Shown piece after piece: positions 1-9,800 of a stretch of 64,000 nucleotides of DNA. The notes below the pieces were generated by a model, which did not search any database, was not told the origin of the DNA, and worked only from the letters and a program-made list of their open reading frames with translations. Position numbers and translations under genes: made by a program. The DNA comes from Mucinivorans hirudinis (GTDB lineage Bacteria; Bacteroidota; Bacteroidia; Bacteroidales; Rikenellaceae), in assembly GCA_000723505.1 (NCBI GenBank), contig HG934468.1, forward strand, positions 1,210,798 through 1,274,797. The letters are read 5' to 3'. How positions within the stretch are numbered: the first letter of the stretch is position 1; each line of letters begins with the position of its first letter.

Positions 1-861
1 ATAGACTCAATACAAACACTCTATACAGATAGAATAGAGTCTTCGCCGGGCAGCGTTTCTCAGGTGCGTGAGTGCGCCTCAATGTTGCTCAAGTATGCAA
101 AGGAGAGCGGTGTGCCGGTCTTGATAATCGGACATATAACCAAGGAGGGGGCGATTGCCGGACCCAAGGTGCTGGAACATATAGTCGATGTGGTTTTCCA
201 GTTTGAGGGGGACACCAATAATAGCTACCGAATCTTACGCTCTATCAAAAACCGCTTTGGCGCAACCAACGAGATTGGCGTATTCGAGATGTTGAATAGT
301 GGATTGCGAGAAGTTGAAAACCCTTCCGAAATACTTGTTTCGCACTATGACGAACCTCTGAGCGGCATTGCCATTGCTGCCTCTATCGAGGGTATTCGCC
401 CATATTTGATTGAGACACAGGCATTGGTCAGCAATTCGGCATACGGTACTCCGCAGCGGTCGGCTACGGGGATAGACTACAAGAGGATGGGGATGTTGAT
501 TGCAGTTTTGGAAAAAAGGCTTGGTTTTAGGCTTGGTCAGAAGGATGTTTTTCTTAACTTAGCGGGTGGATTCAAGGTTGCCGACACGGGTTTGGACTTG
601 GCGCTGGTGGCAGCGATAGTATCCTCGGCGACGGATATTCCGCTTGGGGGAGACATTTGTTTTGCCGGCGAGGTTGGTCTCTCGGGCGAGGTGCGCCCGG
701 CTCTGCGCACAGAGCAGCGTGTGAACGAGGCGGCACGACTCGGCTTCCGCAAAATTGTTGTTTCGAGCTATGCGCGCAAGGCGATAACGAATCCGCCCCA
801 AGGCATCGAAATAATATATGTGAGCCGAGTGGCTGACTTGGCAAAAAAACTTTGTATTTAA
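1..861 (+). CDS. radA: DNA repair protein RadA (Sms), C-terminal part
   Basis: RadA is a RecA-like ATPase that acts with recombination intermediates in homologous recombination. The gene starts before the window: the reading frame is open from base 1, and the first visible residues (DSIQT, then SPGSVSQVRE) match the Walker B region of RadA. The RadA-specific KNRFG motif follows (about 23 kb-independent position: residues just before GATNEIGVFEM). From the YGTPQRSATG stretch onward the protein has the Lon-protease-like C-terminal domain typical of full-length RadA. An internal ATG at 64 is not the start. The TAA stop is followed at once by a GGGGGCTTCT hairpin-like sequence that may end the transcript. 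Identification is firm; only the N-terminal zinc finger and Walker A are missing from view. Confidence 0.95.
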   Translation: MDSIQTLYTDRIESSPGSVSQVRECASMLLKYAKESGVPVLIIGHITKEGAIAGPKVLEHIVDVVFQFEGDTNNSYRILRSIKNRFGATNEIGVFEMLNSGLREVENPSEILVSHYDEPLSGIAIAASIEGIRPYLIETQALVSNSAYGTPQRSATGIDYKRMGMLIAVLEKRLGFRLGQKDVFLNLAGGFKVADTGLDLALVAAIVSSATDIPLGGDICFAGEVGLSGEVRPALRTEQRVNEAARLGFRKIVVSSYARKAITNPPQGIEIIYVSRVADLAKKLCI

Positions 862-887
862 GGGGGCTTCTAAAGTGATAGAAGTGG
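862..887 (+). repeat. short copy of GGGGGCTTCT hairpin repeat
   Basis: The sequence GGGGGCTTCTA, a short loop, then TAGAAG forms a small hairpin directly after the radA stop codon. It shares the GGGGGCTTCTAAA arm with copies near 21701, 47975 and (inverted) 56144. It could act as a terminator but lacks a convincing T-run on the plus strand. Confidence 0.45.
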
Positions 888-902
888 GTTTTATATCCAA
901 AT

Positions 903-1118
<216 letters not shown>

Positions 1119-1349
1119 CTATCCTTTTTCAGGTAACTTTCCAAGCATAATTTGCAGACTTTTATAACACAAAGATACAAATTCCTGTCGAGTTATACAA
1201 GAAAATTACGAGATATACTACTAATGCTCAATAAATTAAACTGTTTACAAGGAGCGGCTAACTAAAAATTTTGCCTAATATACAAAACCAACCTATGCTT
1301 AAAATTGGGCACCATATCTCTCACATCAGAACGCGACCACAGACACAAC

Positions 1350-1393
1350 AAAGGTGCAGTTCGAGGAATAAATCTTACCTGAACTACACCTTT
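1350..1393 (-). terminator. hairpin after the DUF3127 gene
   Basis: AAAGGTGCAGTTC at 1350-1362 pairs with GAACTACACCTTT at 1381-1393 with one mismatch. It lies just downstream of the stop of the minus-strand DUF3127 gene, the expected place for a terminator, although the T-run after it is short. Confidence 0.5.
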
Positions 1394-1420
1394 CTGTACC
1401 ACTTTTATACCTCTTTATCC

Positions 1421-1945
1421 TTAGAATGGGAGGTCGTCGGCAGGTGCCGGCTCTACTTGGGGTTGATATCCTCCCTGCCCACCTTGTGGCTGAGTTGGCT
1501 GTCCGTATCCATACCCCTGAGGCTGACCACCATAACCCTGCTGTTGGTTGTAGCCATATCCTCCGCCCTGTGGTTGTCCATAGCCACCGCCTTGCTGCTG
1601 ACCGTAGCCACCACCACCCTGCTCATACTGTCCACCGTATTGTTGTTGAGGTCTGCCACCTATGATTGGTTGCATCTCTATGCGGCTCATCTTCCAGCCG
1701 CGCACTTCCGTGTACCAACGTCCGTTGCGTTCGCGCGACTCGACATTGGCAGTTACGGCAACACGGTCTCCGATACGCAATGAGCCTGCATCAGGAGCTT
1801 TATCATTCCAAAATCCTACGCATACTTTACGTGAAAATTCTCCGGGTAGCTCAAATACTACCTCCTGTTTGCGCCATTCGCCGCGAGCGCCTTGTCCGGT
1901 TACTAATGGTAGCACAATATGTACTACTGCTTCAAAGTCCATCAT
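1421..1945 (-). CDS. DUF3127 family, SSB-like OB-fold protein
   Basis: This 174-residue protein has an N-terminal DUF3127 domain (about residues 3-95; GEWRKQEVVFEL, CVGFWNDKA, VESRERNGRWYTEVRGW), a Bacteroidota family with an OB-fold like that of single-strand DNA-binding proteins. It is followed by a low-complexity tail of Gly, Gln and Tyr repeats (about 100-160) and the acidic end DDLPF, which copies the partner-binding tip of bacterial SSB. The architecture therefore suggests a ssDNA-binding paralogue of SSB, but direct binding is inferred. Start: two adjacent ATGs (1945 and 1942). It lies 12 bp downstream of the cyclophilin gene, probably on the same transcript. Confidence 0.8.
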   Translation of the reverse strand: MMDFEAVVHIVLPLVTGQGARGEWRKQEVVFELPGEFSRKVCVGFWNDKAPDAGSLRIGDRVAVTANVESRERNGRWYTEVRGWKMSRIEMQPIIGGRPQQQYGGQYEQGGGGYGQQQGGGYGQPQGGGYGYNQQQGYGGQPQGYGYGQPTQPQGGQGGYQPQVEPAPADDLPF

Positions 1946-1957
1946 AGTTTTTATTCT

Positions 1958-2389
1958 TCAAATTATTACGATTTTTTCGATTACATCTCCCTGACGAATA
2001 TCATCTATCACTTCCAATCCTTCGATAACTCTGCCGAAACAAGTGTGCACACCATCCAAGTGAGAGGTGTTGTTGCGCGAATGGCAGATAAAAAACTGCG
2101 AACCACCCGTATCCTTGCCTGCGTGTGCCATTGAGAGCACACCGCGGTCGTGGTACTGGTTGCCGCCTGTGGTCTCGCACTTGATTTTGTATCCGGGACC
2201 ACCCGTCCCATTGCCACGCGGACATCCGCCCTGCACGACAAAATCGGGTATGACGCGATGGAAAGTCAGCCCGTCATAAAACCCCTCTTTGGCTAGTTTA
2301 CAGAAGTTATCGACCGTCCCCGGTGCGTCATTTTCGTAAAACTCCACCCTCATTGTACCCTTACCGGTGATTATTTCTGCTCTTTTCAT
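1958..2389 (-). CDS. cyclophilin-type peptidyl-prolyl cis-trans isomerase
   Basis: The 143-residue protein is a compact cyclophilin that isomerises X-Pro bonds during folding. The family motifs are visible in order: [15 protein letters not shown] with the catalytic Arg, then [15 protein letters not shown], then [15 protein letters not shown]. There is no signal peptide, so a cytoplasmic role is likely. A consensus promoter sits immediately upstream within the end of rsmA, and the DUF3127 gene follows 12 bp downstream, so the two probably form a unit. Confidence 0.9.
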   Translation of the reverse strand: MKRAEIITGKGTMRVEFYENDAPGTVDNFCKLAKEGFYDGLTFHRVIPDFVVQGGCPRGNGTGGPGYKIKCETTGGNQYHDRGVLSMAHAGKDTGGSQFFICHSRNNTSHLDGVHTCFGRVIEGLEVIDDIRQGDVIEKIVII

Positions 2390-2416
2390 ATAATTTAGTA
2401 CCTTTTTCTACTGCTA

Positions 2417-2447
2417 CAAAGTTAGTGTTATTTTTTAATATTCCAAA
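2417..2447 (-). promoter_or_regulatory. promoter for cyclophilin-DUF3127
   Basis: On the minus strand TTTG (2447-2444) and TAACTTTG (2424-2417) are separated by 19 bp, matching the Bacteroidota sigma factor consensus (TTTG-N19/20-TAnnTTTG). The -33 element overlaps the 3' end of rsmA. It lies about 28 bp upstream of the cyclophilin start. Confidence 0.65.
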
Positions 2448-3208
2448 TTTTTTTGAGCCTCCACAAACTTTGTCAGCTCCACAAAATCGGCAACACTCAA
2501 ACGTTCGGGACGCTCGGCAAGGAGTCTATGCTCCCCCCTTATCTCGGGTAGCACGGCACGAATGGAGTTGCGAATGGTCTTACGTCGCTGATTGAAAGTT
2601 GCCTTGACAATCTTTTTGAGCAACACCTCATCGCAATCCAACCTTTCTACACTGTTTCTTGTAAGGCGAATTACAGCACTCTGCACCTTGGGCGGGGGAT
2701 TGAAGTTTTCTGCGGAGACCTCAAAAAGATACTCAATGTCGTAATAAGCCTGCAACAACACGCTTAAAATCCCGTACTCCTTGCCCGTTGGCGCGGCTGC
2801 CAAGCGCACGGCAACCTCCTTTTGCAACATACCCACAACCTCGGGCACGACCTCCTTGTGGTCGAGCACCGCAAAAAATATCTGAGAAGATATATTGTAG
2901 GGGAAATTGCCGATAATGTTCACCCCCGCTGGGTACGACTCGGTGAGGTTCATCCTCAAGAAATCACCCTCGATGACCTCCAGCGCAGGATAGTGTCGGT
3001 GGAGATATTCGACACTTTCAGTGTCTATCTCGGCAACCTGCAAATCCAACTCGGGGCGGGCAATAAGATATTTTGTGAGCATCCCCATACCCGGACCCAC
3101 CTCCAGTGTTCGCTTGGTACGGTTACAAATAAGGGCATCGGCTATATCTGCCGACACCCCCTCATTTGTCAAAAAATGTTGCCCGAGGTGTTTTTTTGCT
3201 TTGACCAT
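2435..3208 (-). CDS. rsmA: 16S rRNA dimethyladenosine transferase RsmA/KsgA
   Basis: This enzyme dimethylates two adjacent adenosines near the 3' end of 16S rRNA, using S-adenosylmethionine, late in 30S assembly. The 257-residue protein has the normal length. Visible motifs are LGQHFL (8-13), the SAM-binding EVGPGMGML (36-44) and the catalytic NFPY (101-104), followed by the C-terminal helical domain with NQRRKTIRN. The ATG at 3208 is the only sensible start because the frame upstream carries a stop in every unit of the 9-bp tandem repeat. The gene lies downstream of efp, separated by that repeat tract. Confidence 0.95.
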   Translation of the reverse strand: MVKAKKHLGQHFLTNEGVSADIADALICNRTKRTLEVGPGMGMLTKYLIARPELDLQVAEIDTESVEYLHRHYPALEVIEGDFLRMNLTESYPAGVNIIGNFPYNISSQIFFAVLDHKEVVPEVVGMLQKEVAVRLAAAPTGKEYGILSVLLQAYYDIEYLFEVSAENFNPPPKVQSAVIRLTRNSVERLDCDEVLLKKIVKATFNQRRKTIRNSIRAVLPEIRGEHRLLAERPERLSVADFVELTKFVEAQKNLEY

Positions 3209-3214
3209 CGTTGG

Positions 3215-3322
3215 GGACGTTTAGGACGTTTAGGACGTTTAGGACGTTTAGGACGTTTAGGACGTTTAGGACGTTTAGGACTTTTGGGACTTTTGGGACT
3301 TTTGGGACTTTTGGGACTTTTG
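3215..3322. repeat. 9-bp tandem repeat, 7 x GGACGTTTA + 5 x GGACTTTTG
   Basis: Twelve uninterrupted 9-bp units occupy the spacer between efp and rsmA: seven GGACGTTTA (3215-3277), then five GGACTTTTG (3278-3322). The change from one unit sequence to the other is abrupt, as expected from copying within each block. The tract starts 7 bp upstream of the rsmA start codon, so it forms the leader of rsmA on the minus strand. A related GGACTTTTGGGAC repeat lies between the two M23 peptidase genes near 57.1 kb. Read as protein on the plus strand it gives a meaningless Thr-Phe-Arg/Gly repeat. Confidence 0.95.
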
Positions 3323-3349
3323 GGGCGCCAAATCGTCCACTCTCTGAAA

Positions 3350-3916
3350 TTATTTTATTCTCTCGTAATATTCGCGGGTGCGAGTGTCCACTCTGATTTT
3401 TTCGCCCGTCTGAATAAACAAAGGCACGCGAATTGTAGCACCCGTCTCAACCTCGGCAGGTTTCATCACGTTGCTCGATGCGGTGTCACCCTTGAAGCCC
3501 GGCTCGGTGTAGACAACCTCCATATCGATAACGGCGGGAAGCTCAGCCGTAAGCACTTGGTCTCTCTCGGTATGGAACATAACCTCCACTACTTGCCCCT
3601 CCTTGAGAAGGTCATTATTGTCGATAAGGTTCTTGTCTATGATTATCTGTTCGAAGGTTTCGGTGTGCATAAAGTTGCATCCCATATCATCCTGATATAG
3701 ATATTGATAAGGGCGACGCTCCACGCGCACAGGGTCAATCTTCACCCCTGCTGTGAAAGTGTTATCTATGAGAAGTCCTGTCTCTAAATTACGTAGCTTT
3801 GTGCGAACGAATGCGGGACCTTTGCCCGGTTTAACGTGTTGAAATTCTACGATTTGATATGTCTTACCATTGAACTCAATGCACATACCGTTTTTGATGT
3901 CTGCTGTTGTAGCCAT
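3350..3916 (-). CDS. efp: translation elongation factor P
   Basis: EF-P relieves ribosome stalling at polyproline stretches. The frame can be extended upstream to 4108, but the extra 64 residues do not resemble EF-P; starting at [10 protein letters not shown] (3916) gives 188 residues, the normal family size. [15 protein letters not shown] (29-43) is the domain I loop, with Lys32 at the position that is modified in many bacteria. Domains II and III end with the [18 protein letters not shown] signature. A consensus promoter lies about 30 bp upstream. It is the first gene of the minus-strand group that continues to rsmA across the tandem repeat. Confidence 0.95.
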   Translation of the reverse strand: MATTADIKNGMCIEFNGKTYQIVEFQHVKPGKGPAFVRTKLRNLETGLLIDNTFTAGVKIDPVRVERRPYQYLYQDDMGCNFMHTETFEQIIIDKNLIDNNDLLKEGQVVEVMFHTERDQVLTAELPAVIDMEVVYTEPGFKGDTASSNVMKPAEVETGATIRVPLFIQTGEKIRVDTRTREYYERIK

Positions 3917-3945
3917 AATATTGTTTTGTATCAGTAATTTTTGTG

Positions 3946-3978
3946 CAAATTTACGAATAAAAGAGTTGGGTAACAAAT
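3946..3978 (-). promoter_or_regulatory. efp promoter
   Basis: On the minus strand TTTG (3978-3975) and TAAATTTG (3953-3946) are separated by 21 bp. This fits the Bacteroidota consensus, and the predicted start lies about 20 nt before the efp ATG chosen here, which supports that start over the longer frame. Confidence 0.6.
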
Positions 3979-4015
3979 ATTGATAATTTTTTTTCAAACT
4001 AATTAAAAAAATGCT

Positions 4016-4023
4016 ACCTTTGC
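4016..4023 (+). promoter_or_regulatory. -7 element of the rpsP promoter
   Basis: TACCTTTG on the plus strand matches the Bacteroidota -7 box; no clear TTTG is seen at the right distance upstream. The leader to rpsP would be about 225 nt and includes a GTTGC...GCAAC hairpin near 4043-4060. I see no gene in 3917-4253 apart from the two divergent promoters and this leader. Confidence 0.5.
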
Positions 4024-4253
4024 TGCCGATTATCCGAAGTTGTGGTGTTGCTCGTGCAGCAACGCTCGGCAGAAAGGGGGACGTGTCCCCGTGCCGTGGA
4101 TTACACATATGGGAAGATAATGGTATAGTGATTAGTGCGCGAGCGTTTAGTGCTTAGTGAGAAACCGTGTAGCCTCGGCGGGGGTCGTCCCCAAAGAGCC
4201 ACCTCTACCCTCACTCGCTCGCTCTCCCACCAATCACACATCACACACAGAAA

Positions 4254-4778
4254 ATGGCAACAAAAATCAGACTTGCCCGTCACGGTAAAAAGGGTTATCC
4301 TGTTTACCACATCGTAATTGCAGACTCTCGCTCACCACGCGATGGTCGTTTCATCGAAAAGTTGGGTACTTACAACCCAAACACCAACCCTGCAACCATT
4401 GATTTGAACGTAGACCGTGCGGTTTATTGGGTAGGGGTAGGTGCTGAGCCAACCGACACAACACGTGCGATTTTGTCTAACAAGGGCGTTATGCTCAAAC
4501 ACCACCTTGCGGGCGGCGTTCGCAAAGGTGCTCTTACTGAGGCTCAAGCCGAAGCGAAATTCGCTAAGTGGGTAGAGGAGAAAGAGGCTAAAATCGAGGC
4601 TAAGAAAGTGGCTTTGAAGGGTGTGGCAACAAAGAGTGCAAAGGAGCGTATGGCAGCCGAGGTGAAGGTTCGCGAGGAGCGCGCAGCAGCACTTGCAGCC
4701 AAACTGGCTGAGCAAGCGGCAGCAACAACCCAAACCGAAGCGGCAGAAGCAGTTGCAGAGGAAGCGGCAGCAGAATAA
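4254..4778 (+). CDS. rpsP: 30S ribosomal protein S16
   Basis: S16 is a small-subunit assembly protein. The first 80 residues ([26 protein letters not shown] in the N-terminus; [12 protein letters not shown]) are classical S16. The remaining roughly 90 residues form a Lys/Glu/Ala-rich helical tail that ends in an acidic alanine-rich stretch; long tails of this kind are usual for S16 of Bacteroidota. RimM follows after an intergenic hairpin, the common rpsP-rimM pairing. Confidence 0.95.
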   Translation: MATKIRLARHGKKGYPVYHIVIADSRSPRDGRFIEKLGTYNPNTNPATIDLNVDRAVYWVGVGAEPTDTTRAILSNKGVMLKHHLAGGVRKGALTEAQAEAKFAKWVEEKEAKIEAKKVALKGVATKSAKERMAAEVKVREERAAALAAKLAEQAAATTQTEAAEAVAEEAAAE

Positions 4779-4785
4779 GTAATTA

Positions 4786-4857
4786 AGTGAAAAATGAGAA
4801 GTGAAAAATGATTTTTACTCTTTCATTTTTCACTTCTCATTTTCCATTTTCACTTTC
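4786..4857. repeat. long AT-rich inverted repeat between rpsP and rimM
   Basis: AAGTGAAAAATGA units on the left (about 4786-4813) are mirrored by TCATTTTTCACTTCTCATTT on the right (about 4823-4857), giving a long, nearly perfect hairpin in the spacer. It may attenuate or process the rpsP-rimM message. The copy-like AAGTGAAAAATGA units suggest a small repeated sequence rather than a classical terminator. Confidence 0.7.
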
Positions 4858-4858
4858 A

Positions 4859-5374
4859 ATGATTCAAGTAGGTACTATTCAGAAGGCTTACGGCAAGGGC
4901 GGTGAGTTGGTGGTACGTTTGTGGGATAATTTTCCCGAAAATCCAAAAGATATTTATGGGGAGCCGCTATGGGTCGAAATGGACTCATTAGCGACTCCTC
5001 TTTTTGTTGGCTCTCTCCAGAGTCTTGGCACGAGTAAGGCGGTTGTGGTTTTTGACGACTTCGAAAGTGAACAGCGCGCGGCGATGCTCATAGGGAAAAA
5101 GTTGTACAGCAAAAACCCGCAGCAGCCGCAAGAACAGACACAGGATGATTGGGATTTTTTGGTGGGTTATAAATTTATGGACACCACTTCGGGTGTCAAG
5201 GGCGAGATTACCGATTTCATTGGTAATGAGCTCAATCCGTTGATGGAGGTGACAACCGGCGGCGAGGCATATTTTGTGCCTGTCGCCGATGAGTTGGTAG
5301 AGCATTTGGACGAACGCCGCCGCACTATCACGATGAATCTACCCGAGGGGATATTTGATATTAACGAGCAGTAG
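4859..5374 (+). CDS. rimM: ribosome maturation factor RimM
   Basis: RimM binds S19 and helps process the 30S head domain. MIQVGTIQKAYGKGGELVVRL begins the RimM N-terminal barrel, and the PRC-barrel half follows (WDFLVGYKFMDTTSGVKGEITDFIGN), ending with EGIFDIN. A start at 4808 would add 17 residues encoded by the AT-rich inverted repeat and is not credible; the ATG at 4859 gives about 171 residues, normal for RimM. It lies 80 bp downstream of rpsP. Confidence 0.92.
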   Translation: MIQVGTIQKAYGKGGELVVRLWDNFPENPKDIYGEPLWVEMDSLATPLFVGSLQSLGTSKAVVVFDDFESEQRAAMLIGKKLYSKNPQQPQEQTQDDWDFLVGYKFMDTTSGVKGEITDFIGNELNPLMEVTTGGEAYFVPVADELVEHLDERRRTITMNLPEGIFDINEQ

Positions 5375-5440
5375 ACAGTTCACAAACAACCATATTTTCT
5401 GACCATAGAGACCGCATTTCATACTCATCGTATAAATAAT

Positions 5441-6889
5441 ATGGCAAAAAAGAAAACGAAAAAGGTTGCTCCCAAGCAGCTTTCACCCGAAAATTATATT
5501 CGCGCCAAGGCGCGAACACTGCCCATTGTTGAGTGCATAGTGGAGGGGGATTGGGAGAATCTTGGTTTGTGCCACGCTGTGGTGGTACGACAACACAGCA
5601 ATGGCAATTATACTATTGGTGTCTATCTGTTGGATACCTTTTGCTTGGGGGTCAAAGATTCATTCTATCGGTTCAACTGTACGGTGGAGGAATATATGGA
5701 ACTTCGCGAGAAATTCACTGCCAATTTCGGAGAGTTTTCCACGCAAGATTACGAGTATACCCACAATCTGATTTGGGGGGCAGTTGCCTATGCCGCGGAT
5801 TTGGGCATTGCTCCTCACAGCAGCTTCAATCTGACACAATATATACTCGAGGAGGATGATGAACAACAGATTCCCATTCAGGAGTTTGAATATGGATGTG
5901 CGGGAGAACCTACCTTGGTTGTCTCCTCTAAGAGTGAGGCACGAAAATATGTTGGCAAGCTAATTGAGAGCGTGGGTGAGGATTTTAGCATAATCATAGA
6001 TGAGGATGAATACTCACCGAGTGAATTTATGGAGGCTGAATTCGAGAATAAAATAGATTTTACCTACTCCGATAGGCTCAATAAACGGAAAACAGCTATG
6101 CCTGCAACCGTTTATAGGTACGTTACTCCGGACTATGATATTGACGGTGAGTTGATAAACGGCGAAAAGATTACTAACTTTGTTGAAATGGACTTCGATA
6201 AAATCAGTAAAGCCGATATTGATGCCGTTCTCTCACTCGATGCCAATACACTCGTTTCTGATGTAAACACGCTCTTAACAAAAGAGTTAGGGCTATTCAG
6301 TCGCGATTTGGTCGAGGATGAAGACTATGAGCGTATGGCAGCTATTTTGTTGCTAATGGGGCATTTGGGCGATGAGAGAAGTTTACCCTATCTTTTGGCG
6401 TTGTTGCGGCAGGATGAGGAGTTCAGCGAATATTACTTTTGTGACATTCTGCACGAAATTCTTGTGCCGGTAATTTATAGTGTCGCCAAAGGAAATTTGG
6501 CTGCACTATTTGAATATATAAAAGAGCCGGGACTATACGTCTACCTGCGTAGCACCGTTTTCGAGGCAGTAACAATGGTTGCAGTAGAGGAGCATAGCCG
6601 CCGTGCAGAGGTGATTGAGTGGTACGCCCGGGTGATTGATCTATACATTGAAAATATCACAAATTCAGATATTTACGATGCCACCTTGGCAGCATTAGCC
6701 ATCAGTGATTTGATGTGCCTAAAGGCTGTCGAGCTGCTGCCGCAAATCGAGAAGTTGTACGCAACCAACAAGGTAGACCTTGGCGTCTGTGGCAGCTACA
6801 ATGATGTGGTTCAATATATGAAAGTAGGAGGCTCGTTCGACTACAAGAAACAAAACATTTACGACACCTTTACCCAATTTCAAAACTAA
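5441..6889 (+). CDS. DUF1186-like/HEAT-type cytoplasmic protein
   Basis: I do not know a function for this 482-residue protein. The N-terminus is very basic (MAKKKTKKVAPKQ). Residues about 20-110 (ILPIVECIV-like region, VVVRQHSNGNYTIGVYLLDTFCLGVKD) match a conserved domain of Bacteroidota hypothetical proteins, and the C-terminal half (about 265-480) is helical with repeated acidic helices resembling DUF1186/HEAT arrays (LLLMGHLGDERSLPYLLALLRQDEEFSEYYF). There is no signal peptide or membrane segment. The tricorn protease gene begins 5 bp after its stop, so the two are probably co-transcribed. Confidence 0.7.
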   Translation: MAKKKTKKVAPKQLSPENYIRAKARTLPIVECIVEGDWENLGLCHAVVVRQHSNGNYTIGVYLLDTFCLGVKDSFYRFNCTVEEYMELREKFTANFGEFSTQDYEYTHNLIWGAVAYAADLGIAPHSSFNLTQYILEEDDEQQIPIQEFEYGCAGEPTLVVSSKSEARKYVGKLIESVGEDFSIIIDEDEYSPSEFMEAEFENKIDFTYSDRLNKRKTAMPATVYRYVTPDYDIDGELINGEKITNFVEMDFDKISKADIDAVLSLDANTLVSDVNTLLTKELGLFSRDLVEDEDYERMAAILLLMGHLGDERSLPYLLALLRQDEEFSEYYFCDILHEILVPVIYSVAKGNLAALFEYIKEPGLYVYLRSTVFEAVTMVAVEEHSRRAEVIEWYARVIDLYIENITNSDIYDATLAALAISDLMCLKAVELLPQIEKLYATNKVDLGVCGSYNDVVQYMKVGGSFDYKKQNIYDTFTQFQN

Positions 6890-6894
6890 CAGAG

Positions 6895-9800
6895 ATGCTA
6901 AAACACCTTCTTTCCCTTGCGGCACTGTTCATAGTGGGTGCGGCAACGGCACAATCGCCCTTGTGGCTACGCGGCAGCGCAATTTCGCCGGACGGTAAAA
7001 CAATCGCTTTTACCTATAAGGGCAATATTTTCACAGTACCCGTAACCGGTGGTAAAGCCAAGGCAATCACCACCAATGCGGCGCACGACACTCGCCCCGT
7101 TTGGTCGCCCGACTCAAAGAAGATAGCCTTCGCCTCGAACCGCGACGGTAGCTTTAATGTGTTCCTGACATCGGCAGAGGGGGGCGTAGCAAAAAAAATA
7201 ACCACCAATTCATCAAATGAGTATCCGGTAACCTTTGCCGACGCTAATACAATTCTCTTTACAGCGGGCACTGTGGCTGACGCTAAGAGTGATATGTTCC
7301 CCTCGGGCACATTTTTCCAAGTGTGGAGCGTGGATACAAAAGGTTCACGCCCACAACTTTACAATTCGCTGCCACTGGACAATATAGCCGTTAAAAATGG
7401 CAAAGTGCTCTATAACGACGTAAAGGGATACGAAGACCCTTGGCGTAAGCACCACACATCCTCCATCACGCGCGACGTTTGGTTGTTGGAAAATGGTAAA
7501 TATAAGAAACTTACCGACTTCAAGGGTGAAGACCGTAATCCGGTGTGGGCATCCGACGGCACAACATATTACTACCTGAGCGAGCAGGATGGCACTTTTA
7601 ATGTTTATAAGAATAGCATCAATGGCGGCAAAGCTCAGCAAGTTACCGCGCACAAGAAACATCCGGTTCGCTATCTGTCCATTGCCGATGACGGCACAAT
7701 GGCATACAGCTATGATGGTGAGTTGTACACTGTGAAGGATGGAGGCAAACCACAAAAGATTGCTGTTGAGATTGTTGCTGACGAGTTTGAGCCGGAGGTG
7801 AGAACTCAGTTCCTCAGCGGTGGTGTGGGGCAGATGGCGGTTTCGCCTTCGGGCAAAGAGATTGCCTTTATAGTTCGCGGCGATGTCTATGTCACCTCTA
7901 CCGACTACAATACGACAAAGCGAATCACCAACACTCCCGAGCAGGAGCGTGATGTGGATTTCAGCCCCGATGGGCGCTCGATTCTCTACTCATCGGAACG
8001 TAACGGCATCTGGAACATCTACCAATCATCGATAGTTCGTGAGGGTGAAAAGCAATTTACCTACGCCACAGATATTGTAGAAAAACCGGTTACAAACGCA
8101 AAAGTTGCTTCGTTCCAAGGCAGATATTCGCCCGATGGTAAGCAGATTGCATACCTCGAGGATAGAACAACACTCAAAGTTGCAGACCTTGCCACCGGAA
8201 AATCGCGTACCATCCTCGATGGCAAATTCAACTACTCCTACTCCGACGGAGACCAATATTTCACTTGGTCGCCCGATGGTAAATATATACTATCTAAGTA
8301 CATAGGAATAGGTGGGTGGAATAATCCGGATATGGCACTCATTGAGGTGGCTAATGGCAATGTTACGAATCTCACTGAGAGCGGTTATTCGGACGGTGGC
8401 GGTAAGTGGGTATTGGATGGCAGGGCTATGTTGTGGGGTAGTGACCGTGCGGGTATGCGTTCACACGGCTCGTGGGGTGCGACTGCCGATGCCTACCTGA
8501 TGTTCTTTGATGATGAGGCTTATGACCGCTTCCGTATGACAAAAGAGGAGGCTGAGGTTAATCCGAAAGATACCACCAAAAAAGAGTTGAAATTGGACTT
8601 AGACAACCGCCGCAACCGCATAATCCGCGTTACGGGCAACTCATCCTCGCTGGCTGATTTTGTGCTGAGCAAGGATGGTAATAAACTCTATTATTTGACC
8701 TCGTTCGAGGGTCAGCCCGACCTCTGGGAACGTGATTTCAAGGAGAATACTACCAAAATTTTGGTGAAGGGCGCAGGTTGGGGTTCGCTCACTCCCGACA
8801 AGGAGGGTAAGAATATATATATGGCTTCGGGTGGTGGTCTCAAAAAGATTGAGGTAGCATCGGGCAAGGTAACTCCTATCGCCTTCAATGCTCAGTTTGA
8901 CCACAAGGCTGCCGCCGAACGTCAATACATCTTCGAGCACGCTTGGCAGCAGGTTGCCGACAAGTTCTATGTCGTGGATATTCACGGCGTTGATTGGAAG
9001 GGTTACCGCGAGGCTTACTCCCGATTCCTACCCTACATTAACAATAACTTCGATTTTGCCGAGATGTTGGGCGAGATGTTGGGCGAACTAAATGGTTCAC
9101 ATACCGGAGCGCGCTATCGTCCCTTTGGTGGTGCAGCACTGGCGGTTGCCTCACTCGGTGCATTCTTTGATAATGGGCACAAGGGTGACGGTCTTCTCAT
9201 AGAGGAGATTATCGCGGGCAGCCCGCTTCAAAAGTATGGCTCGAAGGTTCAAAAGGGTGAAATTATCACCAAAATCGACGGAACGCAAATCAGCGCAGGC
9301 GCGGATTATAACTCACTGCTGGCAGGCAAGGCGGGTAAGCAAATCGAGCTTACCATTTATAATCCAACAACTAAACATACTTATAACCAGCCAATAAAGG
9401 CTATTTCACAGGGCGAGAACGGCGAATTGCTCTACAGGCGTTGGGTGCAGCAGCGCCGCGATATGGTTTCGCAAATTTCGGGCGGAAAGGTTGGCTATGT
9501 CCACGTTCGGGGTATGAATAGCGAAAGTTTCCGTGAGGTCTATGCCGAACTTCTTGGACGTTATCGTCAGTGTGATGCTGTGGTTATCGATACTCGTCAC
9601 AATGGTGGCGGCTGGCTGCACGATGATTTGGCAACACTGCTCTCGGGTAAGGAGTATCAGAAATTCACCCCGCGCGGAAACTACATCGGTTCAGACCCTT
9701 ACAACAAGTGGACTAAACCCTCCATTGTGCTCCAGTGCGAGGACAACTACTCGAACGCTCACGGCTTCCCTTGGTTATATAAGGAGCTGGGAATCGGCAA

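Noticed and set aside
1271-1783. Plus-strand 170-residue frame opposite the DUF3127 gene
   Set aside because: It is the antisense shadow of the Gly/Gln-rich tail; composition is Leu/Thr-rich without domain features.
3215-3322. Tandem repeats as a CRISPR-like array
   Set aside because: Units are 9 bp with no spacers and no cas genes nearby; a simple tandem repeat explains it.
3211-3396. Plus-strand frame encoding Thr-Phe-Arg/Gly repeats over the 9-bp tandem tract
   Set aside because: It only reflects the 9-bp periodicity and overlaps the efp 3' end; no start context or homologous protein is expected.
3917-4108. 64-residue N-terminal extension of EF-P
   Set aside because: The extension does not resemble EF-P, crosses a consensus promoter, and the start at 3916 gives the family's usual 188 residues.
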